Shown: in pieces, positions 11,266 through 20,966 of the stretch
Layout: each line of letters opens with the position of its first letter
Numbering within the stretch: the first letter of the stretch is position 1
Assembly: GCF_021730305.1 (NCBI RefSeq)
Contig: NZ_CP032674.1
Location: 5,150,001-5,214,000 of the forward strand
Length of the DNA stretch: 64,000 bases
From: Xanthobacter sp. YC-JY1
GTDB lineage: Bacteria > Pseudomonadota > Alphaproteobacteria > Rhizobiales > Xanthobacteraceae
Direction: 5' to 3'
Program-made: the position numbers and the translations under genes
The notes under the pieces: generated by a model
What the model saw: only the letters and a program-made list of their open reading frames with translations
The model's database searches: none
What the model was told of the DNA's origin: nothing

Positions 11266-11591
11266 CTGTCTCTCCTCCTTCCCGCGCCCGATACCTTCCA
11301 AGAAGCATAAGGGGCACGGCGGGACACGGTCCCGGCATCCCCGGCTACCGTCGCGCAGGCGGAACAAACCTGCGCCGTGCCTCATGTGGGTGTGGCCCCG
11401 CGGCAACGGAAGGGGGTGGCTGCACGATTTCAAGCCGGCCGGGCCAAACCGCGCCGCCACCGCCCTCCACGCCTTGAACGCTAGGTCGGGCGCGCCGCCA
11501 TGGCCTTGATCCAGGTGAAAATTCGCCCGCCCTTGACCGGGCCGGCGGGGCATGGGACGCCGGGGCCTCCGGACCCGAAGGAGCGCCCCGC
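11266..11591. other. Intergenic region between divergent clpB and the MOSC gene
   Basis: It holds the clpB leader and the candidate heat-shock promoter. No further gene or RNA is recognised. Confidence 0.5.
11408..11434 (-). promoter_or_regulatory. Candidate RpoH (sigma-32) promoter of clpB
   Basis: On the minus strand CTTGAAA (11434-11428) is a full heat-shock -35 box. A C-rich CCCCCTTCC (11416-11408) follows after 11 to 13 bases, which resembles the CCCCAT-type -10. It lies about 145-170 bases upstream of the clpB start. The -35 match is strong, the -10 only fair. Confidence 0.5.
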
Positions 11592-12413
11592 ATGCCCGTG
11601 CCGTCCGTCTCTTCCGCCCCCGCCATTCCGGTTGCCGAGCTTCCCCCCGCCACCGTCACTGCCCTTTACCGCCATCCGGTGAAGGGCCTGTCGCCCGAGG
11701 CGCTGGACGCCGTGGAGCTGACCGCCGGCGCCTACTTCCCCAATGATCGCCTCTATGCGGTGGAGAACGGCCCCAGCGGCTTCGATCCCGCCGAGCCGTC
11801 CTACCGGCAGAAGACCGCCTTCCTGATGCTGATGCGGGACGCCCGCCTCGCCGCCCTCGCCTCCCGCTATGACGAAGCGACGGGGACGCTCACGCTCTCC
11901 CTCGACGGACACGAGGTGGTCTCGGCCAACCTGTCGACGCCCGAGGGCCGGGCGGAGGTGGAGGCTTTTCTCGCCTTCTATATGGGCGAAGAGGCGCGCG
12001 GCCCGTTGAAGCTGCTCACCGCGCCGGAGGGCTTCCGCTTCACCGATTCGCTGCGCTCCGGCTTTCTCTCTCTGCTCAACCTCGCGAGCGTGCGCGACCT
12101 CGGCGCGCGGATGGAGGCGGAGCTGGACCCCCGCCGCTTCCGCATGAACCTGCATCTGGAAGGCTGGCCGGCGGGCGCGGAGCTGGAGCTGTCCGGCGCA
12201 CGGCTCAATGTGGGCACGGCGCGCATCGCCATCCTCAAGCGCACCGAGCGCTGCGCGGCGGTGAACGTGAACCCCGCGACCGCCGCCCGCGACCTCAACG
12301 TGGTGAAGGGCCTCGTGTCCGCCTACGGCCACGCTGACTGCGGTATCTATGCCAAGGTGGTGCGCTCCGGCCGGGTGGCGGTAGGCGACACCATCCGCCC
12401 CGCCGCCGACTGA
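11592..12413 (+). CDS. MOSC domain-containing protein
   Basis: A 273-residue protein with an MOSC N-terminal beta-barrel ([29 protein letters not shown]) and a C-terminal MOSC domain ([11 protein letters not shown], ..[44 protein letters not shown]). The Cys in ERCAAVN is the conserved MOSC cysteine. The family binds molybdenum cofactor or carries sulfur and includes N-hydroxylated-compound reductases; the substrate cannot be read from sequence. It heads a same-strand run with the next three genes at short gaps (24, 14 and 14 bases), so these may be cotranscribed although unrelated in function. Confidence 0.88.
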   Translation: MPVPSVSSAPAIPVAELPPATVTALYRHPVKGLSPEALDAVELTAGAYFPNDRLYAVENGPSGFDPAEPSYRQKTAFLMLMRDARLAALASRYDEATGTLTLSLDGHEVVSANLSTPEGRAEVEAFLAFYMGEEARGPLKLLTAPEGFRFTDSLRSGFLSLLNLASVRDLGARMEAELDPRRFRMNLHLEGWPAGAELELSGARLNVGTARIAILKRTERCAAVNVNPATAARDLNVVKGLVSAYGHADCGIYAKVVRSGRVAVGDTIRPAAD

Positions 12414-12437
12414 TCCACCGCTTCCGGGAGAACCGTC

Positions 12438-12785
12438 ATGCGCCTGAAGTCCGCTTTCCTCGCCGCCGCGCTCGCCACCACACTGATCGTCCCCGCCTCC
12501 GCCGCGAGCTTCAGCTGCGCCGGCGTCAGCGCGCCCGACGAGGTGGCCATCTGCAAGAGCTGCGACCTCGCCCAGCTCGACGTGAAGATGGCGACGCTCT
12601 ACGGCGTCATCACCAAGATGGTCGGCATGGGCCAGCGCGGCGCGATCCAGGACGACCAGCGCGCCTGGCTGGTGGAGCGGGCCGCCTGCAAGGCCGACGC
12701 GGCCTGCATCTCCGCCGCCTATCAGACCCGCATCCGCGCCATCGAGGGGATGCTCTCCGACATCTATTCCCGCGGCCCGTTCTGA
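12438..12785 (+). CDS. Small exported LprI-like (DUF1311) protein
   Basis: A 115-residue protein with a clear signal peptide (AFLAAALATTLIVPASA). The mature part is Cys-rich: FSCAGVSAPDEVAICKSCDLAQLDVKMATLYG, then QRAWLVERAACKADAACISAAYQTRI. The pattern of an ICxxxxLAxLD start, a QRxWLxxRxxC centre and CIxxxYxxRI end matches the lysozyme-inhibitor LprI-like domain (PF07007 type), here with CKSC where many members have C. It is probably periplasmic. Inhibition of lysozyme is known for only few members, so the role is open. Confidence 0.8.
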   Translation: MRLKSAFLAAALATTLIVPASAASFSCAGVSAPDEVAICKSCDLAQLDVKMATLYGVITKMVGMGQRGAIQDDQRAWLVERAACKADAACISAAYQTRIRAIEGMLSDIYSRGPF

Positions 12786-12799
12786 GGCATGGTCCGCCG

Positions 12800-13543
12800 A
12801 TGATTTTGCCTTCTCCCGCAGCGCTTTCATCGGCGACTTTCGATCGCGTCGACACCTGGGTGTTCGACCTCGACAACACCCTCTATCCCGCCCAGCACGA
12901 CCTCTGGGGCCAGATCGACGCCCGGATGAAGGCGTATATCTCCAACCTCTTCGGCATCGCGCCCGAGGAGGCGTTCCGCATCCAGAAGGATTATTACCGG
13001 CGCTACGGCACGTCCCTGCGCGGGCTGATGATCGAGCATGGCGTGGAGCCGGCCGCCTTCCTCGCCCATGTGCACGACGTGGACCTCTCGACGCTGGACG
13101 CTTCCCCCCGCCTCGCCGCCGCCATCGAGGCGCTGCCGGGGCAGAAGCTCGTCTACACCAACGGCTCCGAGCGCCACGCCCGCAACGTGCTGGAAAAGCT
13201 CGGCATGGACGCGCACTTCACCGCCGTCCACGACATCGTGGCCGCCGAATTCCATCCCAAGCCCACCGAGGAGGCCTATGAGCGCTTCCTGCGCGCCCAT
13301 GGGGTGGAGGCGACCCGCGCCGCCATGTTCGAGGACCTCGCCCGCAATCTGGAAGTGCCGCACCGCCTCGGCATGGTGACGGTTCTGGTGGTGCCCCCCG
13401 GCCAGACGGTTTCGGCGCGCGAGAGCTGGGAGTTCGAGGGCCGCGAGGACGCCTATGTGAACCACGTCACGGAAGATCTCGCCGGCTTCCTCGAGACGGT
13501 CGCCCGCGACCTGCCCCCGCCGCTCCCGGCCGACCCGGAGTAA
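12800..13543 (+). CDS. HAD-superfamily pyrimidine 5'-nucleotidase
   Basis: A 247-residue cytoplasmic enzyme with all HAD motifs: motif I VFDLDNTLYPA (Asp nucleophile near residue 21), motif II VYTNGSE, the motif III Lys in HPKPTEEAYE and motif IV MFEDLARNL. The form DLDNTLYP and the cap region place it in the subfamily of pyrimidine 5'-nucleotidases (SDT1/PPN1 type). It would dephosphorylate UMP/CMP-like or related small phosphates; exact substrate is inferred. It starts 14 bases after the small LprI-like gene. Confidence 0.88.
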   Translation: MILPSPAALSSATFDRVDTWVFDLDNTLYPAQHDLWGQIDARMKAYISNLFGIAPEEAFRIQKDYYRRYGTSLRGLMIEHGVEPAAFLAHVHDVDLSTLDASPRLAAAIEALPGQKLVYTNGSERHARNVLEKLGMDAHFTAVHDIVAAEFHPKPTEEAYERFLRAHGVEATRAAMFEDLARNLEVPHRLGMVTVLVVPPGQTVSARESWEFEGREDAYVNHVTEDLAGFLETVARDLPPPLPADPE

Positions 13544-13557
13544 GGGAGGACCCCGCC

Positions 13558-14400
13558 ATGGACGGCGCCACCCGCAGCATCCGCACCCTCACCCGCGCCG
13601 AGGTGGAGACCGCCGTGGACTGGGCCGCCCGCGAGGGCTGGAACCCCGGCCTTGCCGATGCCGCCGCCTTCCTCGCGCAGGACACCCACGCGTTCCGCGG
13701 CCTCTTCCTCGACGGGGCGCTGGGCGCGGTCATCTCGGCGACGCGCTATGCGGGCGGTTTCGCCTTCGTCGGCTTCTACATCTGCCGTCCGGACCTGCGC
13801 GGCGAGGGCCATGGCCTCGCATTGTGGCAGGACACCTTCCGCACGCTCGACGGGCCGGTGGGGCTTGATGCGGTGGTGGAGCAGCAGGAAACCTATGCCC
13901 GCGACGGCTTCGTGCGCGCCTACGCCAATTTCCGCTTCGGCGGGATGGCGCCCGAGGCCGCGCCCGACCCGCGCGTGGTGGACATCACCCCCGCGCACCT
14001 CGATGCCGTGACGGCGCTGGACCGCGCCTGCTTCGGCTTTCCCCGCCCGGATTTCCTGAAGGCCTGGCTCGCGCCGCCGCAGGGGCGCGCCTGCGTCTTC
14101 GTGGAAGACGGCGCGGTGAAGGGCTATGGCGTCATCCGCCGCTGTCGCGCGGGATGGAAGATCGGCCCGCTCTTCGCCGATGACGCAGAAGTGGCCGGCG
14201 CGCTGTTCTCCACCCTCGCGCTGACGGCGGCCGGCGATCAGGTCTTCCTCGACATTCCCGACCCCAATCCCGCCGCCCGCGCCCTCGCGGAGGGGGCGGG
14301 GCTCGCCCCGGTGTTCGAGACCGGCCGCATGTATCGCGGCACGGGGCCGGATCTGCCGCTCGATCGCATCTTCGGCATCACCACCTTCGAACTGGGGTGA
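13558..14400 (+). CDS. GNAT family N-acetyltransferase with two GNAT-type halves
   Basis: A 280-residue protein. The N-terminal half holds the acetyl-CoA signature RPDLRGEGHGLALW (R-x-x-G-x-G). The C-terminal half (HLDAVTALDRACFGFPRPDFLKAWL, KGYGVIRRCRAGWKIGPLFAD) is the YitH/HsdZ-like second acetyltransferase domain, in which GxxRxCRxGxxIGPL is a common pattern. The substrate is unknown. A good AGGGAGGA precedes the ATG. It closes the run of four genes that starts with the MOSC gene. Confidence 0.88.
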   Translation: MDGATRSIRTLTRAEVETAVDWAAREGWNPGLADAAAFLAQDTHAFRGLFLDGALGAVISATRYAGGFAFVGFYICRPDLRGEGHGLALWQDTFRTLDGPVGLDAVVEQQETYARDGFVRAYANFRFGGMAPEAAPDPRVVDITPAHLDAVTALDRACFGFPRPDFLKAWLAPPQGRACVFVEDGAVKGYGVIRRCRAGWKIGPLFADDAEVAGALFSTLALTAAGDQVFLDIPDPNPAARALAEGAGLAPVFETGRMYRGTGPDLPLDRIFGITTFELG

Positions 14401-14469
14401 GGGGAGCGCTTTCACCGCCCTGAGTTTGTCGATCGGCAACGCGCCGCTCGCGCCATCTCTCCGGCCGTC

Positions 14470-14571
14470 ATCGCCCGCCTTGTGCGGGCGATCCACCGCA
14501 GGGCGAGAGGGGTGCTGGTCTTCCGGCACCGGACAGGCGGCGGGGTGGATCCCCCGGACGAGCCGGGGGAT
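14470..14571. repeat. Composite intergenic palindromic repeat, long form
   Basis: Two hairpins bracket about 55 bases. The left has arms ATCGCCCGC (14470-14478) and GCGGGCGAT (14484-14492) around CTTGT. The right has ATCCCCCGG (14549-14557) and CCGGGGGAT (14563-14571) around ACGAG. GTCATC at the left edge and GATGAC at the right edge form an outer inverted repeat. Related single hairpins occur at 29907 and 37736 and a decayed long copy at 28630. It lies between the convergent ends of the GNAT and dctD genes. Confidence 0.7.
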
Positions 14572-14605
14572 GACAAACGAGGGCCCCGGACACAGGCCGC
14601 AGCCC

Positions 14606-15973
14606 TCACCGCCCCGGCGCCCGCTCTGCGCGATAGGCCGCCTGATCGATGCCGTGGCGGCGGAGCTTGTCGTAGAAGGTCTTGCGGGGGATGCCGAGGG
14701 AAGCCACGGTGGCTTGCACGTCCCCCTTGTTGGCTTCCAGCGCGGCGCGGATTTCCTGCGCCTCGAAGGCATCCACCCGCTCCGGCAGGGTACCCTTCCC
14801 CCCGCCGGCCTCGGCCGGGACGGACGGCTGTTCCGGCTCCACCAGCCCCAGCGCCACGCGCTCGGCATAATGCACCAGCTCGCGCACATTGCCCGGCCAG
14901 TCATGCTCGGCGAGATGGCGCAGCACGCCGGCGTCCAGCTCCGGCGGGGGGCGGTTGAAGCGCTCGGCGGCGCGGGCGAGGAAGTGGCCGAACAGCAGGG
15001 GCACGTCGCCGCGCCGCTCGCGCAGGGCCGGGATGCGGACCGACGCGACGTGGAGGCGATAGTAGAGATCCTCGCGGAAGCTGCCCTGCCGCACCAGCGC
15101 CGGCAGGTCCACCTTGGAGGCGGCGACCACGCGGATGTCGACCCGGCGCGTCTCGTTGGTGCCCAGCGGCGCGATCTCGCGCGCCTCCAGCACGCGTAGC
15201 AGCTTCACCTGGAGGGCCGGCGACATGGCCTCGATCTCGTCGAGGAAGAGCGTGCCGCCATGGGCGTGCTCGATGCGCCCCACCCTTTTCTTGAGCGCCC
15301 CGGTGAAGGCGCCGGCCTCGTAGCCGAACAGCTCGCTCTCGATCACCGTCTCCGGCAGGGCGCCGCAATTCACCGCCACCAGCGGGCGCGCGGCGCGGCG
15401 GCTCCAGCGGTGGAGCGCGGTCGCCACCACCTCCTTGCCGGAGCCGGTCTCCCCCTCCACCAGCACGTCCACGTCGGCATCGGCGATCTGGCGCAGCATC
15501 TGCCGCAGCCGGGCCATCACCGCGCTGGTGCCGAGCAGCGGCAGGTCGTCCTGCGTGGTGGCGACGGCGCGCTTCAGCTCGCGGTTTTCCAAGACCAGCC
15601 GGCGACGGTCCAGCGCGTGGCGGATGCTGGCGACCAGCCGCTCGGAGGCATAGGGCTTGGCGAGGAAGTCGTAGGCGCCCTCGCGCATGGCATCCACCGC
15701 CATGGCGATGTCGCCGTGGCCGGTGATGAGGATCACCGGTAGGTCCGCATCGCGCGCCTTCAGCCGGCGGAACAGCTCCAGCCCGTCGATGCGCGGCATG
15801 CGCACGTCGGTGACCACGACGCCGGGGAAATCCGCGTCGATCACCTCCAGCGCCTCCATGGCCGAGCCGTAGCCGGCCACCGTGAGGCCGGCGAGCATCA
15901 GCGCCTGCACGTTGGCCGCGCGCAGCACCGCGTCGTCGTCGATGAAGGCCACGTCCACGGGAAGTTCTGTCAT
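14606..15973 (-). CDS. dctD: C4-dicarboxylate sigma-54-dependent response regulator DctD
   Basis: A 455-residue NtrC-family activator. Domains in order: receiver (phospho-acceptor Asp in [13 protein letters not shown] near residue 54), AAA+ domain with Walker A GETGSGKE, the sigma-54 contact loop GAFTGA, and a C-terminal Fis-type helix-turn-helix ([19 protein letters not shown]). Phosphorylated by DctB, it would bind the palindromes at 17854 and 17886 and drive the sigma-54 promoter of dctA. Its ATG overlaps the dctB stop by four bases (ATGA), so the pair is translationally coupled. Family is certain; the Dct identity rests on the neighbours and sites. Confidence 0.93.
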   Translation of the reverse strand: MTELPVDVAFIDDDAVLRAANVQALMLAGLTVAGYGSAMEALEVIDADFPGVVVTDVRMPRIDGLELFRRLKARDADLPVILITGHGDIAMAVDAMREGAYDFLAKPYASERLVASIRHALDRRRLVLENRELKRAVATTQDDLPLLGTSAVMARLRQMLRQIADADVDVLVEGETGSGKEVVATALHRWSRRAARPLVAVNCGALPETVIESELFGYEAGAFTGALKKRVGRIEHAHGGTLFLDEIEAMSPALQVKLLRVLEAREIAPLGTNETRRVDIRVVAASKVDLPALVRQGSFREDLYYRLHVASVRIPALRERRGDVPLLFGHFLARAAERFNRPPPELDAGVLRHLAEHDWPGNVRELVHYAERVALGLVEPEQPSVPAEAGGGKGTLPERVDAFEAQEIRAALEANKGDVQATVASLGIPRKTFYDKLRRHGIDQAAYRAERAPGR

Positions 15974-17838
15974 GCCCTGCCGGCTCCGTTGTCCAGTCCT
16001 TGGGCGCGGGGCAGGGTGACGGTGAAGACGGCGCCGCCGTCATTCTCCACCTTCAGGGTGCCCCCGCACTCGGCGATGATGTCCTTGGAGATGACGAGCC
16101 CCAGACCCAGTCCCTGCGGCTTGGTGGTGGTGAAGGGCAGGAACAGGGCGCCCAGCATCTCCTCCGGCAGACCGGGACCGTTGTCGGCGACGGTCACCAC
16201 CACCGTGTCGGGGCGAGTCTCGACGCGGATGCGGATTTCCCCGTCGCGCCGCGTGCCGATGGCCTCAGCCGCGTTCTGGATGAGGTTCACCAGCACCTGC
16301 TCGAGGCGCATGCGGTCGCCGGTCACCGCCACGTCCGGGCGATCGATATCGAGGGCGAGGGCGATGTCGGTCTGGAGCAGGCGATAGCGCATCAGCAGCA
16401 GCGCGCCGTCGATGACCGGGGCGAGCGCCACCGGCTCGATGCGGGCGGCGGACTTGCGGGCGAAGGCGCGCAGCTCTCCGGTAATCGCGCCGATGCGCTC
16501 CGTGAGGGCCGCGATGGTGTCGAGATTGGCGGCGGCGGCGGCGGGCTCACCGCGATCGAGGAAGGCGCGGGAATTCTCCGCGAAGGTGCGGATCGCCGCC
16601 ACCGGCTGGTTCACCTCATGGGCGACGCCGGCGGCGATCTGGCCGAGCACGGCGAGCTTGGAGGCCTGCACCAGTTCGTCCTGCAGGGCATCGAAGGCGA
16701 GGCGGGCGCGGCGGCGCTCCTCCATCTCCGTCACCAGTTGCGCATTGGCGGCGGACAGCTCCGCTGTGCGTTCGACGACGCGGGCCTCCAGCGCGCGCCG
16801 CGCCTCCGCTTCCCGCGCCAGCGCCCGGACGCGGCGGCGGCGGCGGGTCCACCACACCCCGGCCGAGCCGAGGCCGACCACGCCGGCAAGCGCCGCCGAG
16901 GCGCGGGCCGCCGTGGTGGCGAGGCGCGTGGTGGCGGCGGTGGGCGCAAGCACGGTGAGCGTCCAGCTGGTGGAGGGGACCGGCATGTCCACCGCGACGA
17001 AATCCTGCGCCGTGCTGCGGCCGGGCAGGCGCAGGCGCAGCACCCCGCCTTCCTCCGGCGAGGGGCCGAGATCGAGGCGCGTGAGGGGCGAATCGCCAAA
17101 CTGCAGGCTCTCGCGGATGGCGTCGCGCTCCACCGGATCGAGCGGCACGGTGGTGCGAAAGCGGAAGGCGGGCTCCGAGGCGATGAGCACGATGTGCCGC
17201 TCGTCGGTGACGAAGGTGGGCTCGGCGAAGCGCCGCCATTCCGCCTCCAGCCCGTCGAACTCGGCCTTCAGCACGAGGACGCCGAGCACCCGGCCCTGCG
17301 CCTCCACCCGCTGCGCCAGATAGAGGCCCGGCTTGCGGCTGACCGTGCCGAAGGCGAAATGCTCCGCCCGCCCATCGGCCAGCGCGATGCGGAAATAGGG
17401 ACGGAAGCCATAGTCGGAGCCGAGGAAGCTCTCCGGGGTGCGGAAGTTGCTCGCCGCCACCGTGTGGCCCTCGGCATCGATGAGATAGATGACGCCGGTG
17501 CGCGCCTGCTCGGCGAGGGCATCAAGCCGCTGGTCGAGGGCGTCGAGGCGGGTCGGGTCGGGGGCCTCCAGCGCGCCACGCACTTCCGGGTCCTGCGCCA
17601 GCACCACCGGCAAGGAGCGCTGCTTGTCGATTTCGCTGCGCAGCACCGCGACCCGGAGCGCCGCCGCCGTCTCGGCGGAGGCCGCCACCTGCGCCACCGC
17701 CCAGCGGCGCGCCGCATAGTCCGCCACCCGGTCGAGCCCGACCATCAGCGCGAGCGCGGCGAGCGCCGCGCCGCCCACGGTCAGCAGGCGGCGGCGGGAC
17801 GCGGGTTCTGGGCTCTGTTCGACGCCCGGCTCGGCCAA
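15970..17838 (-). CDS. dctB: C4-dicarboxylate sensor histidine kinase DctB
   Basis: A 622-residue membrane kinase. It starts at TTG 17838 behind GGAGGG. A first membrane segment (about 17-37) is followed by a large periplasmic sensor region with a double-PAS look ([43 protein letters not shown]), a second membrane segment near 310, a coiled coil and the kinase core. The core has the H box [18 protein letters not shown] box LIQNAAEAI, and G boxes DNGPGLPEE and GLGLGLVIS. The DCTP pattern HEVNQP and the dctD overlap fit DctB, which senses succinate, malate and fumarate. Divergent from dctA across 282 bases. Confidence 0.93.
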   Translation of the reverse strand: MAEPGVEQSPEPASRRRLLTVGGAALAALALMVGLDRVADYAARRWAVAQVAASAETAAALRVAVLRSEIDKQRSLPVVLAQDPEVRGALEAPDPTRLDALDQRLDALAEQARTGVIYLIDAEGHTVAASNFRTPESFLGSDYGFRPYFRIALADGRAEHFAFGTVSRKPGLYLAQRVEAQGRVLGVLVLKAEFDGLEAEWRRFAEPTFVTDERHIVLIASEPAFRFRTTVPLDPVERDAIRESLQFGDSPLTRLDLGPSPEEGGVLRLRLPGRSTAQDFVAVDMPVPSTSWTLTVLAPTAATTRLATTAARASAALAGVVGLGSAGVWWTRRRRRVRALAREAEARRALEARVVERTAELSAANAQLVTEMEERRRARLAFDALQDELVQASKLAVLGQIAAGVAHEVNQPVAAIRTFAENSRAFLDRGEPAAAAANLDTIAALTERIGAITGELRAFARKSAARIEPVALAPVIDGALLLMRYRLLQTDIALALDIDRPDVAVTGDRMRLEQVLVNLIQNAAEAIGTRRDGEIRIRVETRPDTVVVTVADNGPGLPEEMLGALFLPFTTTKPQGLGLGLVISKDIIAECGGTLKVENDGGAVFTVTLPRAQGLDNGAGRA

Positions 17839-17853
17839 GGCACGCCCTCCTCC

Positions 17854-17871
17854 TGTGCGGATTTCCGCACA
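17854..17871. promoter_or_regulatory. DctD upstream activator site 1
   Basis: A perfect palindrome TGTGCGGA-TT-TCCGCACA. It is centred about 125 bases upstream of the -24 element of the dctA promoter, the usual distance for an NtrC-type activator, and lies beside the dctB start, so it may also affect dctBD. Confidence 0.8.
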
Positions 17872-17885
17872 GCATTTGCCGGCAA

Positions 17886-17903
17886 TGTGCGCCTCACCGC
17901 ACG
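17886..17903. promoter_or_regulatory. DctD upstream activator site 2
   Basis: TGTGCGCC-TC-ACCGCACG matches site 1 at the outer bases of both arms and is weaker. Its centre lies 32 bases from that of site 1, close to three helical turns, which suits cooperative binding on one face of the DNA. Confidence 0.72.
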
Positions 17904-17986
17904 CGGTGTCGAGAGGCTCCGCGGGGCCTCCCGGAAAAAGGATTGCGAATCAGTCTGTTGCCTGTGTCCCGCGCCACGCTCGGAAC

Positions 17987-18001
17987 TGGCATGCGCCTTG
18001 C
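17987..18001 (+). promoter_or_regulatory. Sigma-54 promoter of dctA
   Basis: TGGCAT-GCGCC-TTGC matches the -24/-12 consensus TGGCAC-N5-TTGC with one change and exact GG to GC spacing. It would start transcription about 12 bases further on, leaving a leader of some 105 bases before dctA. Confidence 0.85.
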
Positions 18002-18120
18002 GCAGGGGGAGGCGTCGAGCGGCGCGCTGCGCCGGCCCTTAACGAAGCATCCGATCCCGAAGTGCCCAGGCCAGAGCGGCCGCAAGAGGCACCAACGGCC
18101 CGGCGGAGGAAGGTCCTGAG

Positions 18121-19482
18121 ATGGCCCATGCGATTCCGGCGCATCCCGCGCCCCATCACTATCCGCGCAAGTTCTACCACCACCTTTATTTCCAGGTGAT
18201 CGTAGCGATCATCGCCGGCTCCCTGCTCGGCCATTTCTATCCGGATTTCGGCGCCAGCCTGAAGCCGCTGGGCGACGCCTTCATCAAGCTGGTGAAGATG
18301 GTGATCGCACCGGTCATCTTCCTCACCGTCGTCACCGGCATCGCCGGCATGCGCGACATGGGCAAGGTCGGCCGCGTGGCCGGCAAGGCCATGATCTACT
18401 TCCTCACCTTCTCCACGCTGGCCCTCGTCATCGGCCTCATCGTGGCGAACGTGGTGCAGCCCGGCGCCGGGCTCAACATCGATCCCAAGACGCTTGATCC
18501 CAAGGCCGTCGCCACCTATGCGGCGAAGGCGCATGACGCCTCCATCATCGGCTTCCTGATGGACATCATCCCGGCGACGCCGGTGTCCGCCATGGCCAAT
18601 GGCGACATCCTGCAGGTGCTGTTCTTCGCCGTGCTGTTCGGCATCGCGCTCGGCGGCGTGGGCGATCTCGGCACCCCGGTGCTCAAGGTGCTCACCGCGG
18701 CCTCCCACGCCATGTTCCGGCTGGTGGCCATCGTGATGAAGGCGGCCCCCATCGGCGCGTTCGGCGCCATGGCCTTCACCATCGGCAAGTACGGCATCGG
18801 CTCGGTGAAGAACCTCGCCTTCCTGATCGCCACCTTCTATCTCACGGCGGCGCTGTTCGTGTTCATCGTGCTCGGCCTCGTGGCCCGCTACAACGGCTTC
18901 TCCCTGTGGAAGCTCTTGCGCTACATCCGCGAGGAACTGCTCCTCGTGCTCGGCACCTCCTCCTCGGAAGCGGCCCTGCCCGGCCTGATGCTGAAGATGG
19001 AGCGCGCCGGCTGCGCCAAGTCGGTGGTCGGCCTCGTGATCCCCACGGGCTATTCCTTCAACCTCGACGGCACCAACATCTACATGACGCTGGCGGCGCT
19101 GTTCATCGCCCAGGCCACCGGCATCCACCTGTCGCTGGAAGAGCAGGTCCTGCTGCTGCTCGTCGCCATGCTCTCGTCCAAGGGCGCGGCCGGCATCACC
19201 GGCGCCGGCTTCATCACGCTGGCCGCGACGCTCTCGGTGGTGCCGTCGGTTCCGGTGGCGGGCCTCGCCCTCATCCTCGGCATAGACCGCTTCATGTCCG
19301 AGTGCCGCGCGCTCACCAACTTCGTCGGCAATGCGGTGGCCACCATCGTCGTCGCCCGCTGGGAAGGCGAGCTGGACAAGGCGAAGCTGCTGCGTGTGCT
19401 CGACGGCGAGCCCATCTCGCTGGAAGACGAGTTCGACGAAGGCCTCATCTCCACCGCGCCCGGCGTGAAGGCCGTCGCCTGA
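18121..19482 (+). CDS. dctA: C4-dicarboxylate/proton-sodium symporter DctA
   Basis: A 453-residue inner-membrane transporter of the dicarboxylate/amino acid:cation symporter family, importing succinate, fumarate and malate. Seven or more hydrophobic segments are visible. Family signatures are the Ser-rich hairpin [14 protein letters not shown] and the substrate/cation site [22 protein letters not shown], followed by [21 protein letters not shown] near the end. Controlled by a sigma-54 promoter with two DctD sites and divergent from dctBD, as in rhizobia. A terminator follows at 19521. The product name is firm. Confidence 0.96.
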   Translation: MAHAIPAHPAPHHYPRKFYHHLYFQVIVAIIAGSLLGHFYPDFGASLKPLGDAFIKLVKMVIAPVIFLTVVTGIAGMRDMGKVGRVAGKAMIYFLTFSTLALVIGLIVANVVQPGAGLNIDPKTLDPKAVATYAAKAHDASIIGFLMDIIPATPVSAMANGDILQVLFFAVLFGIALGGVGDLGTPVLKVLTAASHAMFRLVAIVMKAAPIGAFGAMAFTIGKYGIGSVKNLAFLIATFYLTAALFVFIVLGLVARYNGFSLWKLLRYIREELLLVLGTSSSEAALPGLMLKMERAGCAKSVVGLVIPTGYSFNLDGTNIYMTLAALFIAQATGIHLSLEEQVLLLLVAMLSSKGAAGITGAGFITLAATLSVVPSVPVAGLALILGIDRFMSECRALTNFVGNAVATIVVARWEGELDKAKLLRVLDGEPISLEDEFDEGLISTAPGVKAVA

Positions 19483-19520
19483 GGTCACCGCGCGCTGCGC
19501 GACACGGGTCCTCCCCAGCT

Positions 19521-19549
19521 GCCCGCCTCTTCGGAGGCGGGCTTTTTCT
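19521..19549 (+). terminator. Intrinsic terminator of dctA
   Basis: GCCCGCCTC (19521-19529) pairs with GAGGCGGGC (19534-19542) around a TTCG tetraloop and is followed by TTTTTCTT. It lies 39 bases past the dctA stop. Confidence 0.93.
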
Positions 19550-19619
19550 TGTCCGCCGCGCCCCGCTTGACCAGCCAAGGCGGCGGTGACATCCAGACCC
19601 TCTGGATCGGGAGCTGACC

Positions 19620-20864
19620 ATGGCAGATGAAGCGGTCGAAACGCCGGAAGAGAATTCGGCGGGCTCTCCCGGCGAGGTGTTCCGCGCCTTCCTGAAGCTG
19701 GGACTCATGTCCTTCGGCGGGCCCATCGCCCATCTCGGCTATTTCCGCGCCGAGCTGGTGGAACGCCGCCGCTGGATCGACGACGCCGGCTATGCCGACC
19801 TCGTGGCGCTCTGCCAGTTCCTGCCCGGCCCGGCCTCGAGCCAGCTCGGCTTCGCCCTCGGGCTGATCCGCGGCGGCGGCTTCCTCGGCGGGCTCGCGGC
19901 CTGGGCCGGCTTCACCCTGCCCTCGGCCATCCTGCTCGCGGCGCTGGCGCTTCTCTCCTCCTATGTCGGCATGTCCGCCCTCAGCGGTGGCGTCATCGGC
20001 GGTATCCTGCATGGCCTCAAGCTCGTCGCCGTCGCCGTGGTGGCGCAGGCGGTGTGGGGCATGGCGCGGACGCTGGCCCCCGACCAGCCGCGCGCCGGCA
20101 TCGCACTGAGCGCCATCGTCATGGTGACCCTCGCCGCCGGCAGCTTCGGCCAGGTGGCAGCCATCGCCATGGGCGCCATTGCCGGGCTGGTCCTGTGCCG
20201 GGACGAGACACCGGCCGAGACGCCCGCCTCCGGGCACCTGCCGGTTCCGCTCTCGCGGCGGACGGGCGTGATCCTGCTCGTGGTCTTCGCCCTGCTGCTG
20301 GTGCTGCCGCCGGTCTTCAAGGCGGCATCGCCCTATATCGGGGTGTTCGACTCCTTCTATCGCTCCGGCGCGCTGGTGTTCGGCGGCGGCCATGTGGTGC
20401 TGCCGCTGCTGCAGGCGGAAGTGGTGACCACCGGCTGGGTCCTGCCCAGCCAGTTCCTCGCCGGCTACGGCCTCGCCCAGGCGGTGCCCGGCCCGCTCTT
20501 CACCTTCGCCGCCTGGCTCGGCGCGGTGATGGCGCCGCCGGCCGGCGGGGTCACGGGAGCGGCGGTGGCGCTGGTGGCGGTGTTCCTGCCTGGCCTGCTG
20601 CTGGTGACGGGCATGCTGCCCTTCTGGGGCGCGCTGCGGGGCCAGCCTCTGGCGCAGGCGGCCATGCGCGGGGCCAATGCGGCGGTGGTGGGCATCCTGG
20701 GCGCCGCGCTCTACACCCCCGTCTTCACCGGCGCCGTGCTGCGGCCGATGGATTTCGCCGCCGCCGTCACCGGCTTCCTGCTGCTCACGGTGTGGAAGGT
20801 GCCGCCGCTGGCCGTGGTGGTGGTGCTGGCTGTCCTCGGGCCGTTCCTGACGGGGCTCTATTAG
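19620..20864 (+). CDS. chrA: Chromate efflux transporter ChrA (long-chain CHR family)
   Basis: A 414-residue membrane protein with two homologous CHR halves, so a full-length bidomain member. The N-terminal half carries SFGGPIAHLGYFRAELVERRRW and QFLPGPASSQLGFALGLIRGG. The C-terminal half carries FGGGHVVLPLLQAEVV and the repeat of the GYGLAQAVPGPLFTFAAWLG segment. About ten hydrophobic segments are visible. It would export chromate from the cytoplasm. It stands alone behind GGGAG, with no ChrB-type regulator next to it, so chromate resistance is likely but unproven. Confidence 0.92.
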   Translation: MADEAVETPEENSAGSPGEVFRAFLKLGLMSFGGPIAHLGYFRAELVERRRWIDDAGYADLVALCQFLPGPASSQLGFALGLIRGGGFLGGLAAWAGFTLPSAILLAALALLSSYVGMSALSGGVIGGILHGLKLVAVAVVAQAVWGMARTLAPDQPRAGIALSAIVMVTLAAGSFGQVAAIAMGAIAGLVLCRDETPAETPASGHLPVPLSRRTGVILLVVFALLLVLPPVFKAASPYIGVFDSFYRSGALVFGGGHVVLPLLQAEVVTTGWVLPSQFLAGYGLAQAVPGPLFTFAAWLGAVMAPPAGGVTGAAVALVAVFLPGLLLVTGMLPFWGALRGQPLAQAAMRGANAAVVGILGAALYTPVFTGAVLRPMDFAAAVTGFLLLTVWKVPPLAVVVVLAVLGPFLTGLY

Positions 20865-20966
20865 GGCCTCCGCGAGGCGGGAGCCCGCCGACCTCAGGCT
20901 CGCGCAAGCCTCGCCCGGCATGCTGCGGCGACGTCCCCGATCCGCGCTCAAGACCGGCGGAGCGCC

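Noticed and set aside
14400-14606. Coding sequence between the GNAT and dctD genes
   Set aside because: Open frames here run through the composite palindromic repeat and have no start signal.
16000-18042. Long plus-strand open frame opposite dctB
   Set aside because: Antisense of a clear histidine kinase gene and runs through the dctA control region.
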